32,898 bases of DNA from contig NZ_JAFLNG010000011.1 of the NCBI RefSeq assembly GCF_017427025.1, positions 1 through 32,898 on the forward strand, read 5' to 3'. This stretch comes from Streptomyces sp. FH025 (GTDB taxonomy: Bacteria; Actinomycetota; Actinomycetes; Streptomycetales; Streptomycetaceae). The notes beneath the pieces are model-generated. The model was not told where the DNA came from. It saw only the letters and a program-made list of their open reading frames with translations, and searched no databases. Below are positions 7,825 to 15,453 of the stretch, piece by piece. The stretch's first letter is position 1. Each line of letters begins with the position of its first letter. A program made the translations under genes and the position numbers.

Positions 7825-8619
7825 ATGAGCGTTGCGGTCGAAGCCCCTCCGGTCGAAGCCCCACCCGTCGGGGCACTGCTGCGGACCTGGCGTGAACGGC
7901 GCCGGTTCAGCCAGCAGGAACTGTCCAACCGGTCACGGGTCTCCACCCGGCACCTCAGCCGGGTGGAAACCGGCAGGGCGCACCCGACGGCGGAGATGCT
8001 CATGCGCCTCTCCGACAACCTGGACGTGCCGCTGCGCGACCGCAACCGGCTCCTGCTCGCCGCCGGCTACGCACCGCGCTATCAGGACCACCAGTTGGAC
8101 GACGCGTCGATCGCGGTGGTGATGGATGGTCTACGCCGACTCCTCGACGCCCATCTGCCCTACCCCGCACTGTTGTTGGACGATCACTGGGACATCGTCG
8201 ACGCCAATGCCGCCGTGGAGCAGCTGTTGGTCGGCTGCGCGCCGGAACTGCTGGAGCCGCCGGTCAACGTGATCCGGGTCTGTCTGCATCCGGACGGGCT
8301 GGCCGGCCGGATCGTCAATCTCCGGGAGTGGGGCAGCCATCTGCTGCAGCAGGTGAGCCACCGTGCCGAGCGCACCCATGACCAGCGCCACTACGAGCTC
8401 GCCGCAGAGATCGCCGGATACCTCGACACGTCCGAAGCCGCCGCCCCCTTCACGGGACCGGTGATCACCCTCGAAGTCGATGTGGACGGCACCCCGCTCC
8501 GGTTCTTCAGCACCGCCGCCACCCTCAGCACCGCCACGGACGCCGCCCTGGAAGGGCTCCACCTGGAGACGTTCCTGCCGGCCGACGACGAGACCCGACG
8601 CCGGTTCGATCAGGGGTAG
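7825..8619 (+). CDS. XRE-family regulator with MmyB-like ligand-binding domain
   Basis: A 264-residue regulator. Residues about 14-70 form a helix-turn-helix (RRRFSQQELSNRSRVSTRHLSRVETGRAHPT is split here by its turn). Residues about 95-260 match the MmyB-like PAS-type domain, with LDDHWDIVDANAA and a C-terminal LETFLPADD segment. MmyB-type regulators in actinomycetes commonly stand divergent from a dehydrogenase or transporter gene that they control and are thought to bind fatty-acid-like ligands. Here the divergent unit is SnoaL-like plus MFS. The N-terminal tail contains a repeated VEAPPV. The ATG at 7825 follows a -10 element so closely that the mRNA is probably leaderless. Confidence 0.92.
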   Translation: MSVAVEAPPVEAPPVGALLRTWRERRRFSQQELSNRSRVSTRHLSRVETGRAHPTAEMLMRLSDNLDVPLRDRNRLLLAAGYAPRYQDHQLDDASIAVVMDGLRRLLDAHLPYPALLLDDHWDIVDANAAVEQLLVGCAPELLEPPVNVIRVCLHPDGLAGRIVNLREWGSHLLQQVSHRAERTHDQRHYELAAEIAGYLDTSEAAAPFTGPVITLEVDVDGTPLRFFSTAATLSTATDAALEGLHLETFLPADDETRRRFDQG

Positions 8620-8782
8620 GCACGGAAGCGGCGGCGATGGGGTGGCCCGGCGTGAACCGGCGACCTGCCGGAGCCCGAACAGCCCACGCCCGTTGAGGAA
8701 TTGATCGATTCGAGGGCTTGGCCGCCACGGCGGCGGGCCGGTCCGCCCGGCTGCCGCCGGCGTCGCCCTGACGAGGAGCAGC

Positions 8783-8854
8783 GTGATCACCAAGCCCACG
8801 GTGGACGTCGTGGTCCTGACGATGAACGACCGGCAGCGCGAGTTCCAGGCTGGG
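8783..8854 (+). pseudogene. N-terminal scrap of a family-2 glycosyltransferase
   Basis: A GTG at 8783 with a GAGGAG ribosome site opens a frame reading VDVVVLTMNDRQREF within the first 22 residues. This resembles the N-terminal strand and nucleotide-binding loop of Streptomyces GT2 proteins. After about 24 residues the similarity stops, the reading becomes Arg-rich and non-coding in character, and the opposing DUF3291 gene follows. The rest of 8620-8960 holds no gene I can support. A short open stretch ending at a TGA near 8771 could be another C-terminal scrap. Confidence 0.35.
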
Positions 8855-8960
8855 CGGGCCTGTGGTGTCAGTGCGACCAGTAGGGGGCGTCGGCGTCGGG
8901 CAGCGCCTCCCGGCACAGGTTCACCGCGTGCAGGGTGCGGTCCCGCTCGGCGTGGCCCTG

Positions 8961-9518
8961 TCAGCGGACCTGGTCGCTCTTCGGCCCGGTGCCTTTGATC
9001 CTGGTCGGAGTTCCGTCCGGGGCGAACGAGTGGTGGAAGGTGAAGGCGTGCGGCGCGGGGTCGTGGTCGTGGAGGTGTTCCAGCCTGGAGACCCCGTCCT
9101 GCCAGGTGGGTATCACGCCGTCGGAGACCCACCAGAACACGTAGAGCGGGTGTGCTGTCCTCTCGAACCAGTCGTAACGCCTGTTCAGCGCCTCACGGTG
9201 CGGACCGCTGTAGATGGCGTCGAAGGCGGAGTGCGGGTCGGTCCAGAGTGAGAGGGTCGCGGCCAGGGCGGTGGTGTCCGCCGTACGGCCCTTGTCGTAC
9301 CAGGCCGGTACCGCGAACTCTCCCCAGGCACCCCACTCCAAGTCGAAGTGCGCGCCCCGGGCGCCGTCCGCCGCTTCGGCATGACCGAGGTATCCGGGGT
9401 GCCGGCTGATCGTTCGGTAGACGGCCTGGCCGCTGTCGTGGAGTTCGCGCGTGAGAGGTGCGGGATCGGCGAGAGGTGACTTCAGGACGCCGAAGGTATA
9501 CAGCGCAAGACGGGGCAT
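8961..9518 (-). CDS. DUF3291-like protein
   Basis: A 185-residue soluble protein. Start ATG 9518 is supported by AAGGAGAGAG eight to fifteen bases upstream; a longer in-frame reading to 9611 has no ribosome site. The opening MPRLALYTFGVLKSPL is a ferredoxin-like (dimeric alpha/beta barrel) strand of the kind seen in DUF3291 and monooxygenase-like proteins. Aromatic residues are frequent (YDWFERTAHPLYVFWWVSD, EHLHDHDPAPHAFTFHHSF), and the His cluster HLHDHDPAPH...FHH is notable as possible metal or heme ligands. Members of this fold include heme-degrading and ABM-type enzymes, but function here is not known. It stands alone, with about 600 gene-poor bases upstream. Confidence 0.8.
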   Translation of the reverse strand: MPRLALYTFGVLKSPLADPAPLTRELHDSGQAVYRTISRHPGYLGHAEAADGARGAHFDLEWGAWGEFAVPAWYDKGRTADTTALAATLSLWTDPHSAFDAIYSGPHREALNRRYDWFERTAHPLYVFWWVSDGVIPTWQDGVSRLEHLHDHDPAPHAFTFHHSFAPDGTPTRIKGTGPKSDQVR

Positions 9519-9780
9519 GCGTCTCTCTCCTTGGTCGGGGGTGCCCGGTGTGGATCCGGTTCGGTGGCTTGCACACGGGGGGCGAGGGTTCGTGGGGCGT
9601 GACCGACTCATCCCGTCGCGGGTGGCTCAGCCGGAAGCAACTCCTGTGCGACCGTGGGCGATCGCCGGAGACCAGGTGAAGGTAGCCGCTTCTGCGGGCC
9701 ATGTCGAAGTTGCGTTTTCCCTGTCCAGATGGCCTCTTGCACCGGTCGTTGCGGGGGCTGGGCGGTGACGGGCGGGGCAG

Positions 9781-9804
9781 GCTGCGGCGCCCCGGCGCCG
9801 CAGC
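9781..9804. repeat. 11-bp GC-rich inverted repeat
   Basis: GCTGCGGCGCC (9781-9791) is followed after two bases by its exact complement (9794-9804). It could form a very stable hairpin with a tight loop if transcribed. No gene end is close by on either strand. Confidence 0.45.
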
Positions 9805-9847
9805 TCTGGCCGGCCCCGAGTTCGGACACGAGCCGCGTCAATCAGCG

Positions 9848-9884
9848 CTGCGTAGGGAGTCGGCCCAACCGACTTCCTACGCAG
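9848..9884. repeat. 16-bp stem-loop followed by an A-run
   Basis: Left arm 9848-9863 and right arm 9869-9884 pair along 16 bases with a single G-U wobble and a five-base CCCAA loop. An A6 tract begins at 9889. It is too far from any stop codon to be an obvious terminator. Confidence 0.5.
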
Positions 9885-10116
9885 CAGAAAAAATGCATCT
9901 GCCCCGCCGACGGCAGGGGCGGACCTCGGCTGGTGGGGCACGCTCCGTCACCCGGTCTTCCTCGCCCGATCCAGCCTCAGCCGGGGGTCACGCTGAAGCT
10001 CCAGCACCTGCTGCGCGCCTCCCGCACGCCCCACACGCCCTCTGCCGTCCGGTGCCGGGGCGGGCAATGATGGGCGGTCGATTGCGTCCCTGTCTGCGAC
10101 CGAAGGGAAACACCGC

Positions 10117-10230
10117 ATGGGCAAGCACGAGAAGCCGGCCCCTGACCCCGGGACGGGAACCCCGCCGCCCGGCAACAAGGACGGGCAGGTCCCGCCTCCG
10201 CCGCCGGGCACCGGCACGCGACGGAAGTAG
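10117..10230 (+). CDS. 37-residue Pro/Gly-rich peptide ahead of a methyltransferase
   Basis: ATG 10117 has GAAGGGA eight bases upstream. The product begins MGKHEKPAPDPGTG, contains two proline clusters (PPP and PPPPP) and ends GTGTRRK. It has no signal peptide, membrane segment or Cys. The stop lies six bases before the methyltransferase start, so the two are almost certainly cotranscribed. The Pro/Gly/Lys composition fits either a disordered small protein or a substrate/precursor peptide for the neighbouring enzyme. No RiPP core motif is recognisable, so no function is assigned. Confidence 0.65.
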   Translation: MGKHEKPAPDPGTGTPPPGNKDGQVPPPPPGTGTRRK

Positions 10231-10236
10231 ACCGCG

Positions 10237-11406
10237 ATGACGGGCGGCGAGGACCTGGCGGGGCGCCGGACGCGCCTGGACGCGGCGATGGAGCGGGAAG
10301 GAGCGTGGCCGGCCGGTTCGCCGTGGGTGCGTGAGGCCGTCGCGGCCCTGCCGCGGGACCTGTTCGCGCCGGAGCGGTTGTGGCGGTGGGACGGCCGGGC
10401 CTACGTGCCGCTCGACCGGGCGGCGGATCAACAGGGCTGGGCGGACGAACTGTTCGCCGGCGGCATCCACGACGCGGCCGTCACCCAGCTGGAGGGCGGC
10501 CTTCCCTCCTCGTCGCTGTCCGCGCCGTCCGTGGTGGCCGACATGCTGGACAGCCTGCGCCTGGAACCCGGCCACCGGGTGTGGGACATCGGCACCGGCC
10601 AGGGCTGGACCGCAGCGCTGGCCGCGTGGCGGGCCGGCCCCGGCCTGGTGGTCTCCAGCGAGGTGGACGAGGACCTGGCCGCCCTCGCCCGTCGGCGTCT
10701 TGCGGTCGCCGGCCTCACGGTCGAGGTGGTGACCGGCAACGCGACCGGTGGCGGGGTGCCCGGCGGCAGCCCGGTCGACCGGATCCACGCCACCTACGCG
10801 GTGGAGGCCCTCCCGTGGGCGTGGGTGGACGCGGTGCGGCCGGGCGGTCGGATCGTCTACCCCTGGGGCCTGCTGGGTCACGTCGCCCTCACGGTCGCCG
10901 ACGACGGCAAGAGCGCGACCGGCTGGGTGCAGGGCCTCGCTCAGTTCATGGCCGACCGCACCGGCCCCGCCCCGACACCCACCGGCCACGCCGCGTACAC
11001 CGCGGTGCGCGGCACGGCCGATCCGGACACGGAGCGGGTGCTCAAGCGCGACCTGAGCCCGCTGGAGAGCGACTGGGACCTGCGGTTCGCACTGCGCGTG
11101 GCCGTACCGGACACGACGCTGCTCACCGGCCGGGACGACGACGGCGTCAACGCCTGGATCCACGACGGTGATCGGTCGTGGGCCGCGTTCACCGCGCGTG
11201 GTGACGGCTCGGTGCTGCTCTTCCAGGGCGGGCCGCGCCGCATCGGTGACGAGGTGATGAGCGCCTGGTCCCGGTGGGAGGAACTCGGCCGCCCGGACCG
11301 GTACGACTACGGCGTCACCGTCACCCCTGACTCCCAGTGGGCGTGGCAGGGCAGCCCGGACGGCCCGCGCTGGCCGATCGCACAACCGGCACCGGCCCGT
11401 TCCTGA
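10237..11406 (+). CDS. PCMT-like SAM-dependent methyltransferase
   Basis: A 389-residue protein. The middle carries a class I SAM-binding fold of the protein-L-isoaspartate methyltransferase type: SSSLSAPSVVADML precedes motif I VWDIGTGQGWTAALAA (about residues 108-125). The acidic end of strand 2 is SSEVDEDLAALA, and a later element reads RPGGRIVYPWG. Normal repair PCMTs are about 210 residues. The long C-terminal extension (about 190 residues) instead resembles the methyltransferases that accompany ATP-grasp or FxLD peptide-maturation systems in actinomycetes. No maturase or lanthionine synthetase is adjacent. Directly upstream is the 37-residue Pro/Gly-rich peptide gene. A strong hairpin at 11419-11453 ends the unit. 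Confidence 0.85.
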   Translation: MTGGEDLAGRRTRLDAAMEREGAWPAGSPWVREAVAALPRDLFAPERLWRWDGRAYVPLDRAADQQGWADELFAGGIHDAAVTQLEGGLPSSSLSAPSVVADMLDSLRLEPGHRVWDIGTGQGWTAALAAWRAGPGLVVSSEVDEDLAALARRRLAVAGLTVEVVTGNATGGGVPGGSPVDRIHATYAVEALPWAWVDAVRPGGRIVYPWGLLGHVALTVADDGKSATGWVQGLAQFMADRTGPAPTPTGHAAYTAVRGTADPDTERVLKRDLSPLESDWDLRFALRVAVPDTTLLTGRDDDGVNAWIHDGDRSWAAFTARGDGSVLLFQGGPRRIGDEVMSAWSRWEELGRPDRYDYGVTVTPDSQWAWQGSPDGPRWPIAQPAPARS

Positions 11407-11418
11407 CCGGCAGGTGCG

Positions 11419-11453
11419 GCGGGCCGGGGCGGCACGAACTCGCCCCGGCCCGC
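11419..11453 (+). terminator. Hairpin terminator after the methyltransferase
   Basis: A 13-bp perfect GC stem (11419-11431 with 11441-11453) with a nine-base loop, beginning 12 bases past the methyltransferase stop. Confidence 0.75.
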
Positions 11454-11611
11454 GGCGTCCGCGATCAGCCCAGGTGCTCGCCGATGTACTCGGTGATCCG
11501 GCCGCCTTCGCATGAGGCCGGATCTGAGTATCCGTGCTCAGGCCTGCCGGGCTGCTCCCTCGTAGCCTCGTGATCACGGCCGGCGGGAAGATCGGCACTG
11601 ACACGGGGACG

Positions 11612-12325
11612 ATGCTGATGGAGACCGGCAACCACACCAAGGGCCGCCGGAAGCTGGTCGTCCCGGGCGTCCTGGGCGTCCTGGGCGTGCTCCTGCTCCT
11701 CCTGGGCATGCTCCTTCTTCACCTGGTCCGCACGGTCGCGACCGAGGCGTGGCGCTTCGAGCACGGCCGCGGCCCGATCGCCCGGCACGACAAGCCCGGG
11801 ACGGACGCCGGGCAGGCCCGGGACAGCATCCAGAGCGCCCTCGAGGGCGCCGTCGGCGCCATCACTCCGCAGGTTGCGCACTCCGACGGCTGGTACTACG
11901 TCGTCCGCGCCGAGGCCCACTGGGACGGCGAGCCGCGACCGACCTCCACCGTCTACCGCACGTGGTCGCTCCAGGCCCGGATCGACCGGTCCAAATACCA
12001 GGCCCTCGCCGACCAACTCGCCCAGTACTGGAGGGCGCACGGCTACAACGTGGGCCCGTTCCAGAACTCCGCCGGCGCCAACACCGGCACCTTCCTCACC
12101 GACGAGCGCCATATCTCCGCCACCTCACCCGACGGCGTCCTCATCACCCTGGAGATGGACACCCCGGGCGTGAGTCTGGAGGCCTCCCTGGACGGCGTCC
12201 AGTACGCGGGCACCGAGGTGTACGGAGAGAACCCCGCCCGGCCGGGCCGCGGCCCGGACTTCTACTCGCAGCAGCTGATGGTGGCGCCCCCGACCGCGGA
12301 CGACCCGTACTGGTCGCACGGCTGA
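11612..12325 (+). CDS. Membrane-anchored protein of unknown function
   Basis: A 237-residue reading from ATG 11612 (ATG 11618 is equally possible; an in-frame start at 11534 would add 26 less plausible residues). A short basic N-terminus (KGRRK) precedes one hydrophobic segment built of a Val-Leu-Gly repeat and poly-Leu (about residues 14-38). About 200 soluble residues follow, expected outside the membrane. These contain SDGWYYVVRAEAHWDG and VYRTWSLQARIDRSKYQALADQLAQYW, a pattern typical of small secreted actinobacterial proteins that measure or bind something at the cell surface. No family is recognised. The gene stands alone, with only a weak ribosome site. Confidence 0.75.
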   Translation: MLMETGNHTKGRRKLVVPGVLGVLGVLLLLLGMLLLHLVRTVATEAWRFEHGRGPIARHDKPGTDAGQARDSIQSALEGAVGAITPQVAHSDGWYYVVRAEAHWDGEPRPTSTVYRTWSLQARIDRSKYQALADQLAQYWRAHGYNVGPFQNSAGANTGTFLTDERHISATSPDGVLITLEMDTPGVSLEASLDGVQYAGTEVYGENPARPGRGPDFYSQQLMVAPPTADDPYWSHG

Positions 12326-12636
12326 CGGTCCGCCCGCCCCGGGCCGGCCACAGGGGGCCCTGATCCTGTTGGGGTGTCAGTTCCCACTCCATCCGAAGCG
12401 AGGCGAGTTGAACTCCACCCACGACCACAGGCATCGGCGAAGTGCCTGGGCCAGCGCGGTCATCGCGTGGCCCACGCGATCCGGCGGCGCCGGCCTCACT
12501 GCGGCTGGCCGGGCCAGTCACCAGCCGGCCGGTGGCGGTGCGGCATGACCGGCGGCGATAGGAACGGCCGTCGGCGTCGAAGGAGGACCGCGGCGGCAAC
12601 TGGCAACTCCCCGAGAACTCGCGTAGCCGAAAGGAC

Positions 12637-12786
12637 CGACGGGAACACGGGGCAGGCCGCATAGGGAAGCGTGGCGTCGAAGCGGAGCTCGGCATCGACC
12701 GGGACGTCGGGCAGCGGACTTTCGGAAAACGTGACGGGCAGGGGGCAGCGGACTTCTGTAAATCCGATCACCTCCCCGACACGCAC
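12637..12786 (-). pseudogene. N-terminal fragment resembling an SsgA-like cell-division regulator
   Basis: From a GTG at 12786, about 50 residues read as coding. They contain EVRCPLPVTFSESPLP followed by VPVDAELRFDATLPYA. This pattern matches the beginning of SsgA/SsgB-like proteins (V-x-C-x-L-x-V..SES-LPVPA-LRYD..DPYA). The downstream hallmark WVFARDLL...GL...GDV is not found in any of the three frames, so only the first third remains. It could instead be a chance likeness, since no more than 30 positions are informative. Confidence 0.4.
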
Positions 12787-12834
12787 CGACCCGGACAGGC
12801 CGGTGCGTGCCAGCAGCGCCTATCCCGGCGTCCA

Positions 12835-12850
12835 CTTACTAGCCAGTAAG
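12835..12850. promoter_or_regulatory. TetR-type operator candidate upstream of the F420 oxidoreductase
   Basis: CTTACT and AGTAAG are exact complements separated by AGCC. The TTACT-N4-AGTAA form is common among operators of TetR-family repressors. It lies about 120 bases before the oxidoreductase start. No TetR gene is in the window. Confidence 0.45.
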
Positions 12851-12970
12851 CCCGATATCTGCACAACTCCCCCGCATTCGAAGCACGTTGCCATCAGCGC
12901 GAAATGCGTGCCCGGCTCGACTTGAGGTGTCCGCGTGCGTCAGGTGCTGTGATCTGGGCACACGCGGGCC

Positions 12971-13939
12971 ATGGTGAGAATCGGATACACGATGATGACC
13001 GAGCAGCGTGGCCCGCGCGATCTGGTCGCGGACGTGGTGCGCGCGGAGCGGGTCGGCTTCGACTTCGCGGTGATCTCGGACCACTCCTTCCCCTGGCTGG
13101 ACGAGCAGGGCCACGCCCCCTACGCCTGGGCGGTGCTCGGCGCTGCCGCGCAGGCCACCTCCCGCATCCCACTGATGACCTACGTCACCTGTCCGACCTT
13201 CCGCTACCACCCCGTGGTGGTCGCGCAGAAGGCCGTCACGGTGCAGTTACTGTCCGAGGGCCGGTTCCGGCTCGGTCTGGGCAGCGGTGAGAACCTCAAC
13301 GAGCACGTGGTCGGGCGCGGCTGGCCCACGGTGGCGGTGCGCCAAGCGATGCTCGACGAGGCCGTGCGGATCATCCGAGTGCTGTTCGAGGGCGGGTACG
13401 TGACTCGTCACGGCCGGTTCTTCGATGTCGAGGGTGCCCGGTTGTGGGATCTTCCCGACCGGCCACCACCGATCGGAATCGCCGTCTCGGGGCCGGACTC
13501 CTGCGAACTGGCGGGCCGGCTGGCCGACCTGGTGATCGCCGTGGAGCCCGACCCGGCCCTGGTCACGATGTTCGCCGAGCATGGCGGGGCTGGGAAACCG
13601 GCGGTGGGCCAGCTGCCGGTTTGCTGGGACACCGACCGGGACGCCGCCGTGCGACGGGCCCACGAGCAGTTCCGCTGGTTCGGCGGAGGCTGGAAGGTCA
13701 ACGCCGACCTGCCAGGAACCGCGGGCTTCGCCGCCGCGAGCCGCTTCGTGCGCCCCGGCGACGTCGCGGAAGCCATCCCCTGCGGTGACCGGGTCGAGGA
13801 CTTCGTCGACGCGGTCCGGCCGTTCGCCGACGCCGGGTTCGGCGAGGTCGCCCTCGTCCAGGTCGGAGGCGACAGCCAGCCGCCCTTCCTCGACTGGGCC
13901 GAGACCACTCTGCTGCCGGCTCTGCGAGCAGCGTTGTGA
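12971..13939 (+). CDS. F420-dependent LLM-class oxidoreductase (G6PDH-like family)
   Basis: A 322-residue TIM-barrel enzyme of the bacterial luciferase-like group. The N-terminus MVRIGYTMMTEQ, the motif FAVISDHSFPWLDEQGHAPY and GRFRLGLGSGENLNEHV are hallmarks of the F420-dependent glucose-6-phosphate-dehydrogenase-related subfamily. These enzymes transfer hydride between cofactor F420 and small organic substrates. Length and order of elements are normal. The start is ATG 12971 or GTG 12974; neither has a good ribosome site. A possible TetR operator stands about 120 bases upstream. A truncated second gene with the same N-terminal signature is found at 21248-21386, indicating duplication of this family in the region. 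Confidence 0.92.
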   Translation: MVRIGYTMMTEQRGPRDLVADVVRAERVGFDFAVISDHSFPWLDEQGHAPYAWAVLGAAAQATSRIPLMTYVTCPTFRYHPVVVAQKAVTVQLLSEGRFRLGLGSGENLNEHVVGRGWPTVAVRQAMLDEAVRIIRVLFEGGYVTRHGRFFDVEGARLWDLPDRPPPIGIAVSGPDSCELAGRLADLVIAVEPDPALVTMFAEHGGAGKPAVGQLPVCWDTDRDAAVRRAHEQFRWFGGGWKVNADLPGTAGFAAASRFVRPGDVAEAIPCGDRVEDFVDAVRPFADAGFGEVALVQVGGDSQPPFLDWAETTLLPALRAAL

Positions 13940-14124
13940 TCCTGGCCCGACCCGGCGGGCGGTGCTGCTCCGCCACCGGCCAGCTGCGGAAGAAGCGTCG
14001 GCGGACCTGGAGCCACGGCTTTCGCCGGGCTCGGTTCACTCGATCGCCGACGTGCGACAAGGCGGTGGCCCGCAGAGCCGCCGTCTGGCTGGCCCGCCCG
14101 GCGGCGGGCTGCCTCAGGTGGACG

Positions 14125-14130
14125 TAGGTT
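14125..14130 (+). promoter_or_regulatory. -10 element for the 14.1-15.4 kb operon
   Basis: TAGGTT ends seven bases before ATG 14137, giving an expected transcription start at or near the start codon. There is no ribosome site, which suggests another leaderless mRNA. Confidence 0.45.
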
Positions 14131-14136
14131 GCGGGC

Positions 14137-14478
14137 ATGACCAGTGACGAGACGACCGTCCCGGCCGTGGGAGTGCGCCCACTGGACGAGGTCTTCGACG
14201 CGATCGCGACCGCCAACCGACGACCGCAACCGTGGACCGGGTTCGACCATGGCGTCCTGGAGGCCTACCGGTGGGCCGTCGGCGCCCAGGTCGCAGCACC
14301 GGTCACCGCCACCGCCCTCGGTGCCGCCGGGCCGTGTCGGGCGCAGCTGCTGGCCGAGTGCCAAGCCGCTGCGGTCCGCGTGCGCGACGCCCTGGAGGCA
14401 GGTGCGGACGGCGCGGGCGCCCTCGGCGCCTACCAGGCCCTGGCGTGGCTGTGCGGCCACCACGACGACCGTCCCTGA
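14137..14478 (+). CDS. Hypothetical protein, possibly leaderless
   Basis: A 113-residue soluble protein rich in Ala with clear coding codon bias. It contains VRPLDEVFDAIATANRRPQP near the N-terminus and a helical C-terminal half (RAQLLAECQAAAVRVRDALE) ending LAWLCGHHDDRP. I do not recognise a family. It is followed after 31 bases by another unknown gene and then by a DUF6328 membrane protein, so the three probably form one transcript. Confidence 0.65.
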   Translation: MTSDETTVPAVGVRPLDEVFDAIATANRRPQPWTGFDHGVLEAYRWAVGAQVAAPVTATALGAAGPCRAQLLAECQAAAVRVRDALEAGADGAGALGAYQALAWLCGHHDDRP

Positions 14479-14509
14479 ACGCCACCGACCCTGCAGAGGT
14501 GCTGACGTC

Positions 14510-14914
14510 GTGCCCAGCCCGAGCAAACCACTCCGGTGGAGGGGCCGGCGCTCCCGGCCCGACCTTCCGGCCTTTGGGCCCGATGGTGTGGAGGACGCCA
14601 GCAGGCGCTTCCTCGTCTACGGGGGTTCTGCCCCTGTGGTTCGCCCCGGCGGTCGCGGATGGGCCATGCACCGGCGCACCAGGATCGAGGACACCAGCGG
14701 GCTGCGCGAGTCCCTCATCCAGGTCCGCTCCCTCCTGCGCGGCGGCGACTCCCGCCGCAGCTGGTGCCTGCACGCCAAGGCCCGCCCACTGCCCGCTGGC
14801 TACCTGACCGGCTTCGCCGCCGCGGTCGGCGCCTCCATCGCGCTGCCCTACGGCGAGGAACTCCTGCGCTGCGCACGCGCCCAGGCAGCCCGTCGCCCAG
14901 GGGGAATCCGTTGA
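14510..14914 (+). CDS. Hypothetical protein, middle gene of the DUF6328 operon
   Basis: A 134-residue reading from GTG 14510; a shorter start at ATG 14666 gives 82 residues. The conserved-looking part lies after the second start: MHRRTRIEDTSGLRESLIQ, then SRRSWCLHAKARPLPAG and a weakly hydrophobic GYLTGFAAAVGASIALPYG. The N-terminal 50 residues are Pro/Arg/Gly-rich and may be untranslated. Its stop overlaps the TTG start of the next gene (TTGA at 14911-14914), so translation is coupled. The family is unknown. Confidence 0.55.
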   Translation: MPSPSKPLRWRGRRSRPDLPAFGPDGVEDASRRFLVYGGSAPVVRPGGRGWAMHRRTRIEDTSGLRESLIQVRSLLRGGDSRRSWCLHAKARPLPAGYLTGFAAAVGASIALPYGEELLRCARAQAARRPGGIR

Positions 14915-15453
14915 CGACGAACGACGGCGCAGCGGGCCGGGACGAGACCCCGCAGGAACGGGCCGACCGCTTGTGGACGGACATGCTCCAGGAAGTGCGG
15001 GTGTGCCAGACCGGCGCACAGATCCTCTTCGGCTTCCTCATCGGCGTCGCCTTCACCCCCCGCTTCGCCGCCCTGCCCGACTTCGACAAGAACCTCTACA
15101 CCGCCACCATGATCCTCGGCGCCGTCGCCACCGGCGCGCTCGTCGCACCCGTGGCCTTCCACCGCCTCCTCGCCGGCCACGACATGAAACTCGAACTCGT
15201 CCACGTCGCCGGCCACCTCATCGCCACCGGACTCATCACTCTGGCTCTGACCATCGCCGCCGCCCTGCTGCTCCTGCTGCGCACCGCTACGGGCAGCCCG
15301 GCCGCTGCGTGGATCATCAGCTCCATCGTCCTGCTGTGGTTCACCACGAGCTGGCTCGTTCTGCCACAGGTCGTGCTGCGGCGGACAGCAGCGCGCCAGG
15401 CCACCACGGGCCGGAACGGCGAGACGTGCGGCAGGGACTGGCCCCCGCGATGA
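14911..15453 (+). CDS. DUF6328 membrane protein
   Basis: A 180-residue protein. The start is TTG 14911, chosen because GGGGGA lies five bases upstream and it overlaps the previous stop. The hallmark N-terminal stretch ETPQERADRLWTDMLQEVRV is followed by TGAQILFGFLIGVAFTPRFA and about four membrane segments (TM1 about 32-48, TM2 about 66-85, TM3 about 100-125, TM4 about 130-155). It matches the actinobacterial DUF6328 family, whose function is unknown; members occur near stress-response genes. The C-terminal tail is basic and cytoplasmic. Confidence 0.82.
   Translation: MTTNDGAAGRDETPQERADRLWTDMLQEVRVCQTGAQILFGFLIGVAFTPRFAALPDFDKNLYTATMILGAVATGALVAPVAFHRLLAGHDMKLELVHVAGHLIATGLITLALTIAAALLLLLRTATGSPAAAWIISSIVLLWFTTSWLVLPQVVLRRTAARQATTGRNGETCGRDWPPR

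Larger units (their letters stand above)
9519..10116. other. Gene-poor 0.6-kb interval between DUF3291 and the peptide/methyltransferase pair
   Basis: No reading frame here has convincing coding character. The interval contains two hairpins (9781-9804 and 9848-9884), a run of six A at 9889-9894 right after the second, and a weaker inverted pair CGGTCG/CGACCG at 10075-10080 and 10097-10102 just before the peptide gene start, which could sit in its leader. The promoter for the peptide gene should lie near the end of this interval. Confidence 0.5.
12326..12970. other. Eroded 0.65-kb interval ahead of the F420 oxidoreductase
   Basis: The interval holds a probable SsgA-like gene fragment (12637-12786, minus), a 9-bp hairpin (12780-12788 with 12801-12809) and an operator-like palindrome at 12835-12850. 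Within the fragment, GGGCAGCGGACTT occurs twice, about 34 bases apart. Frames on either strand between 12326 and 12636 look non-coding. Confidence 0.5.

Noticed and set aside
8635-8700. tRNA-like 3' half on the minus strand (a GGTTCA-type loop followed by a CCACCCC acceptor-like end)
   Set aside because: The T-stem has a mismatch, the loop does not fit GTTCRA-N-Y-C, and no matching 5' acceptor or anticodon arm is found. Not enough to call a tRNA or an attachment site.
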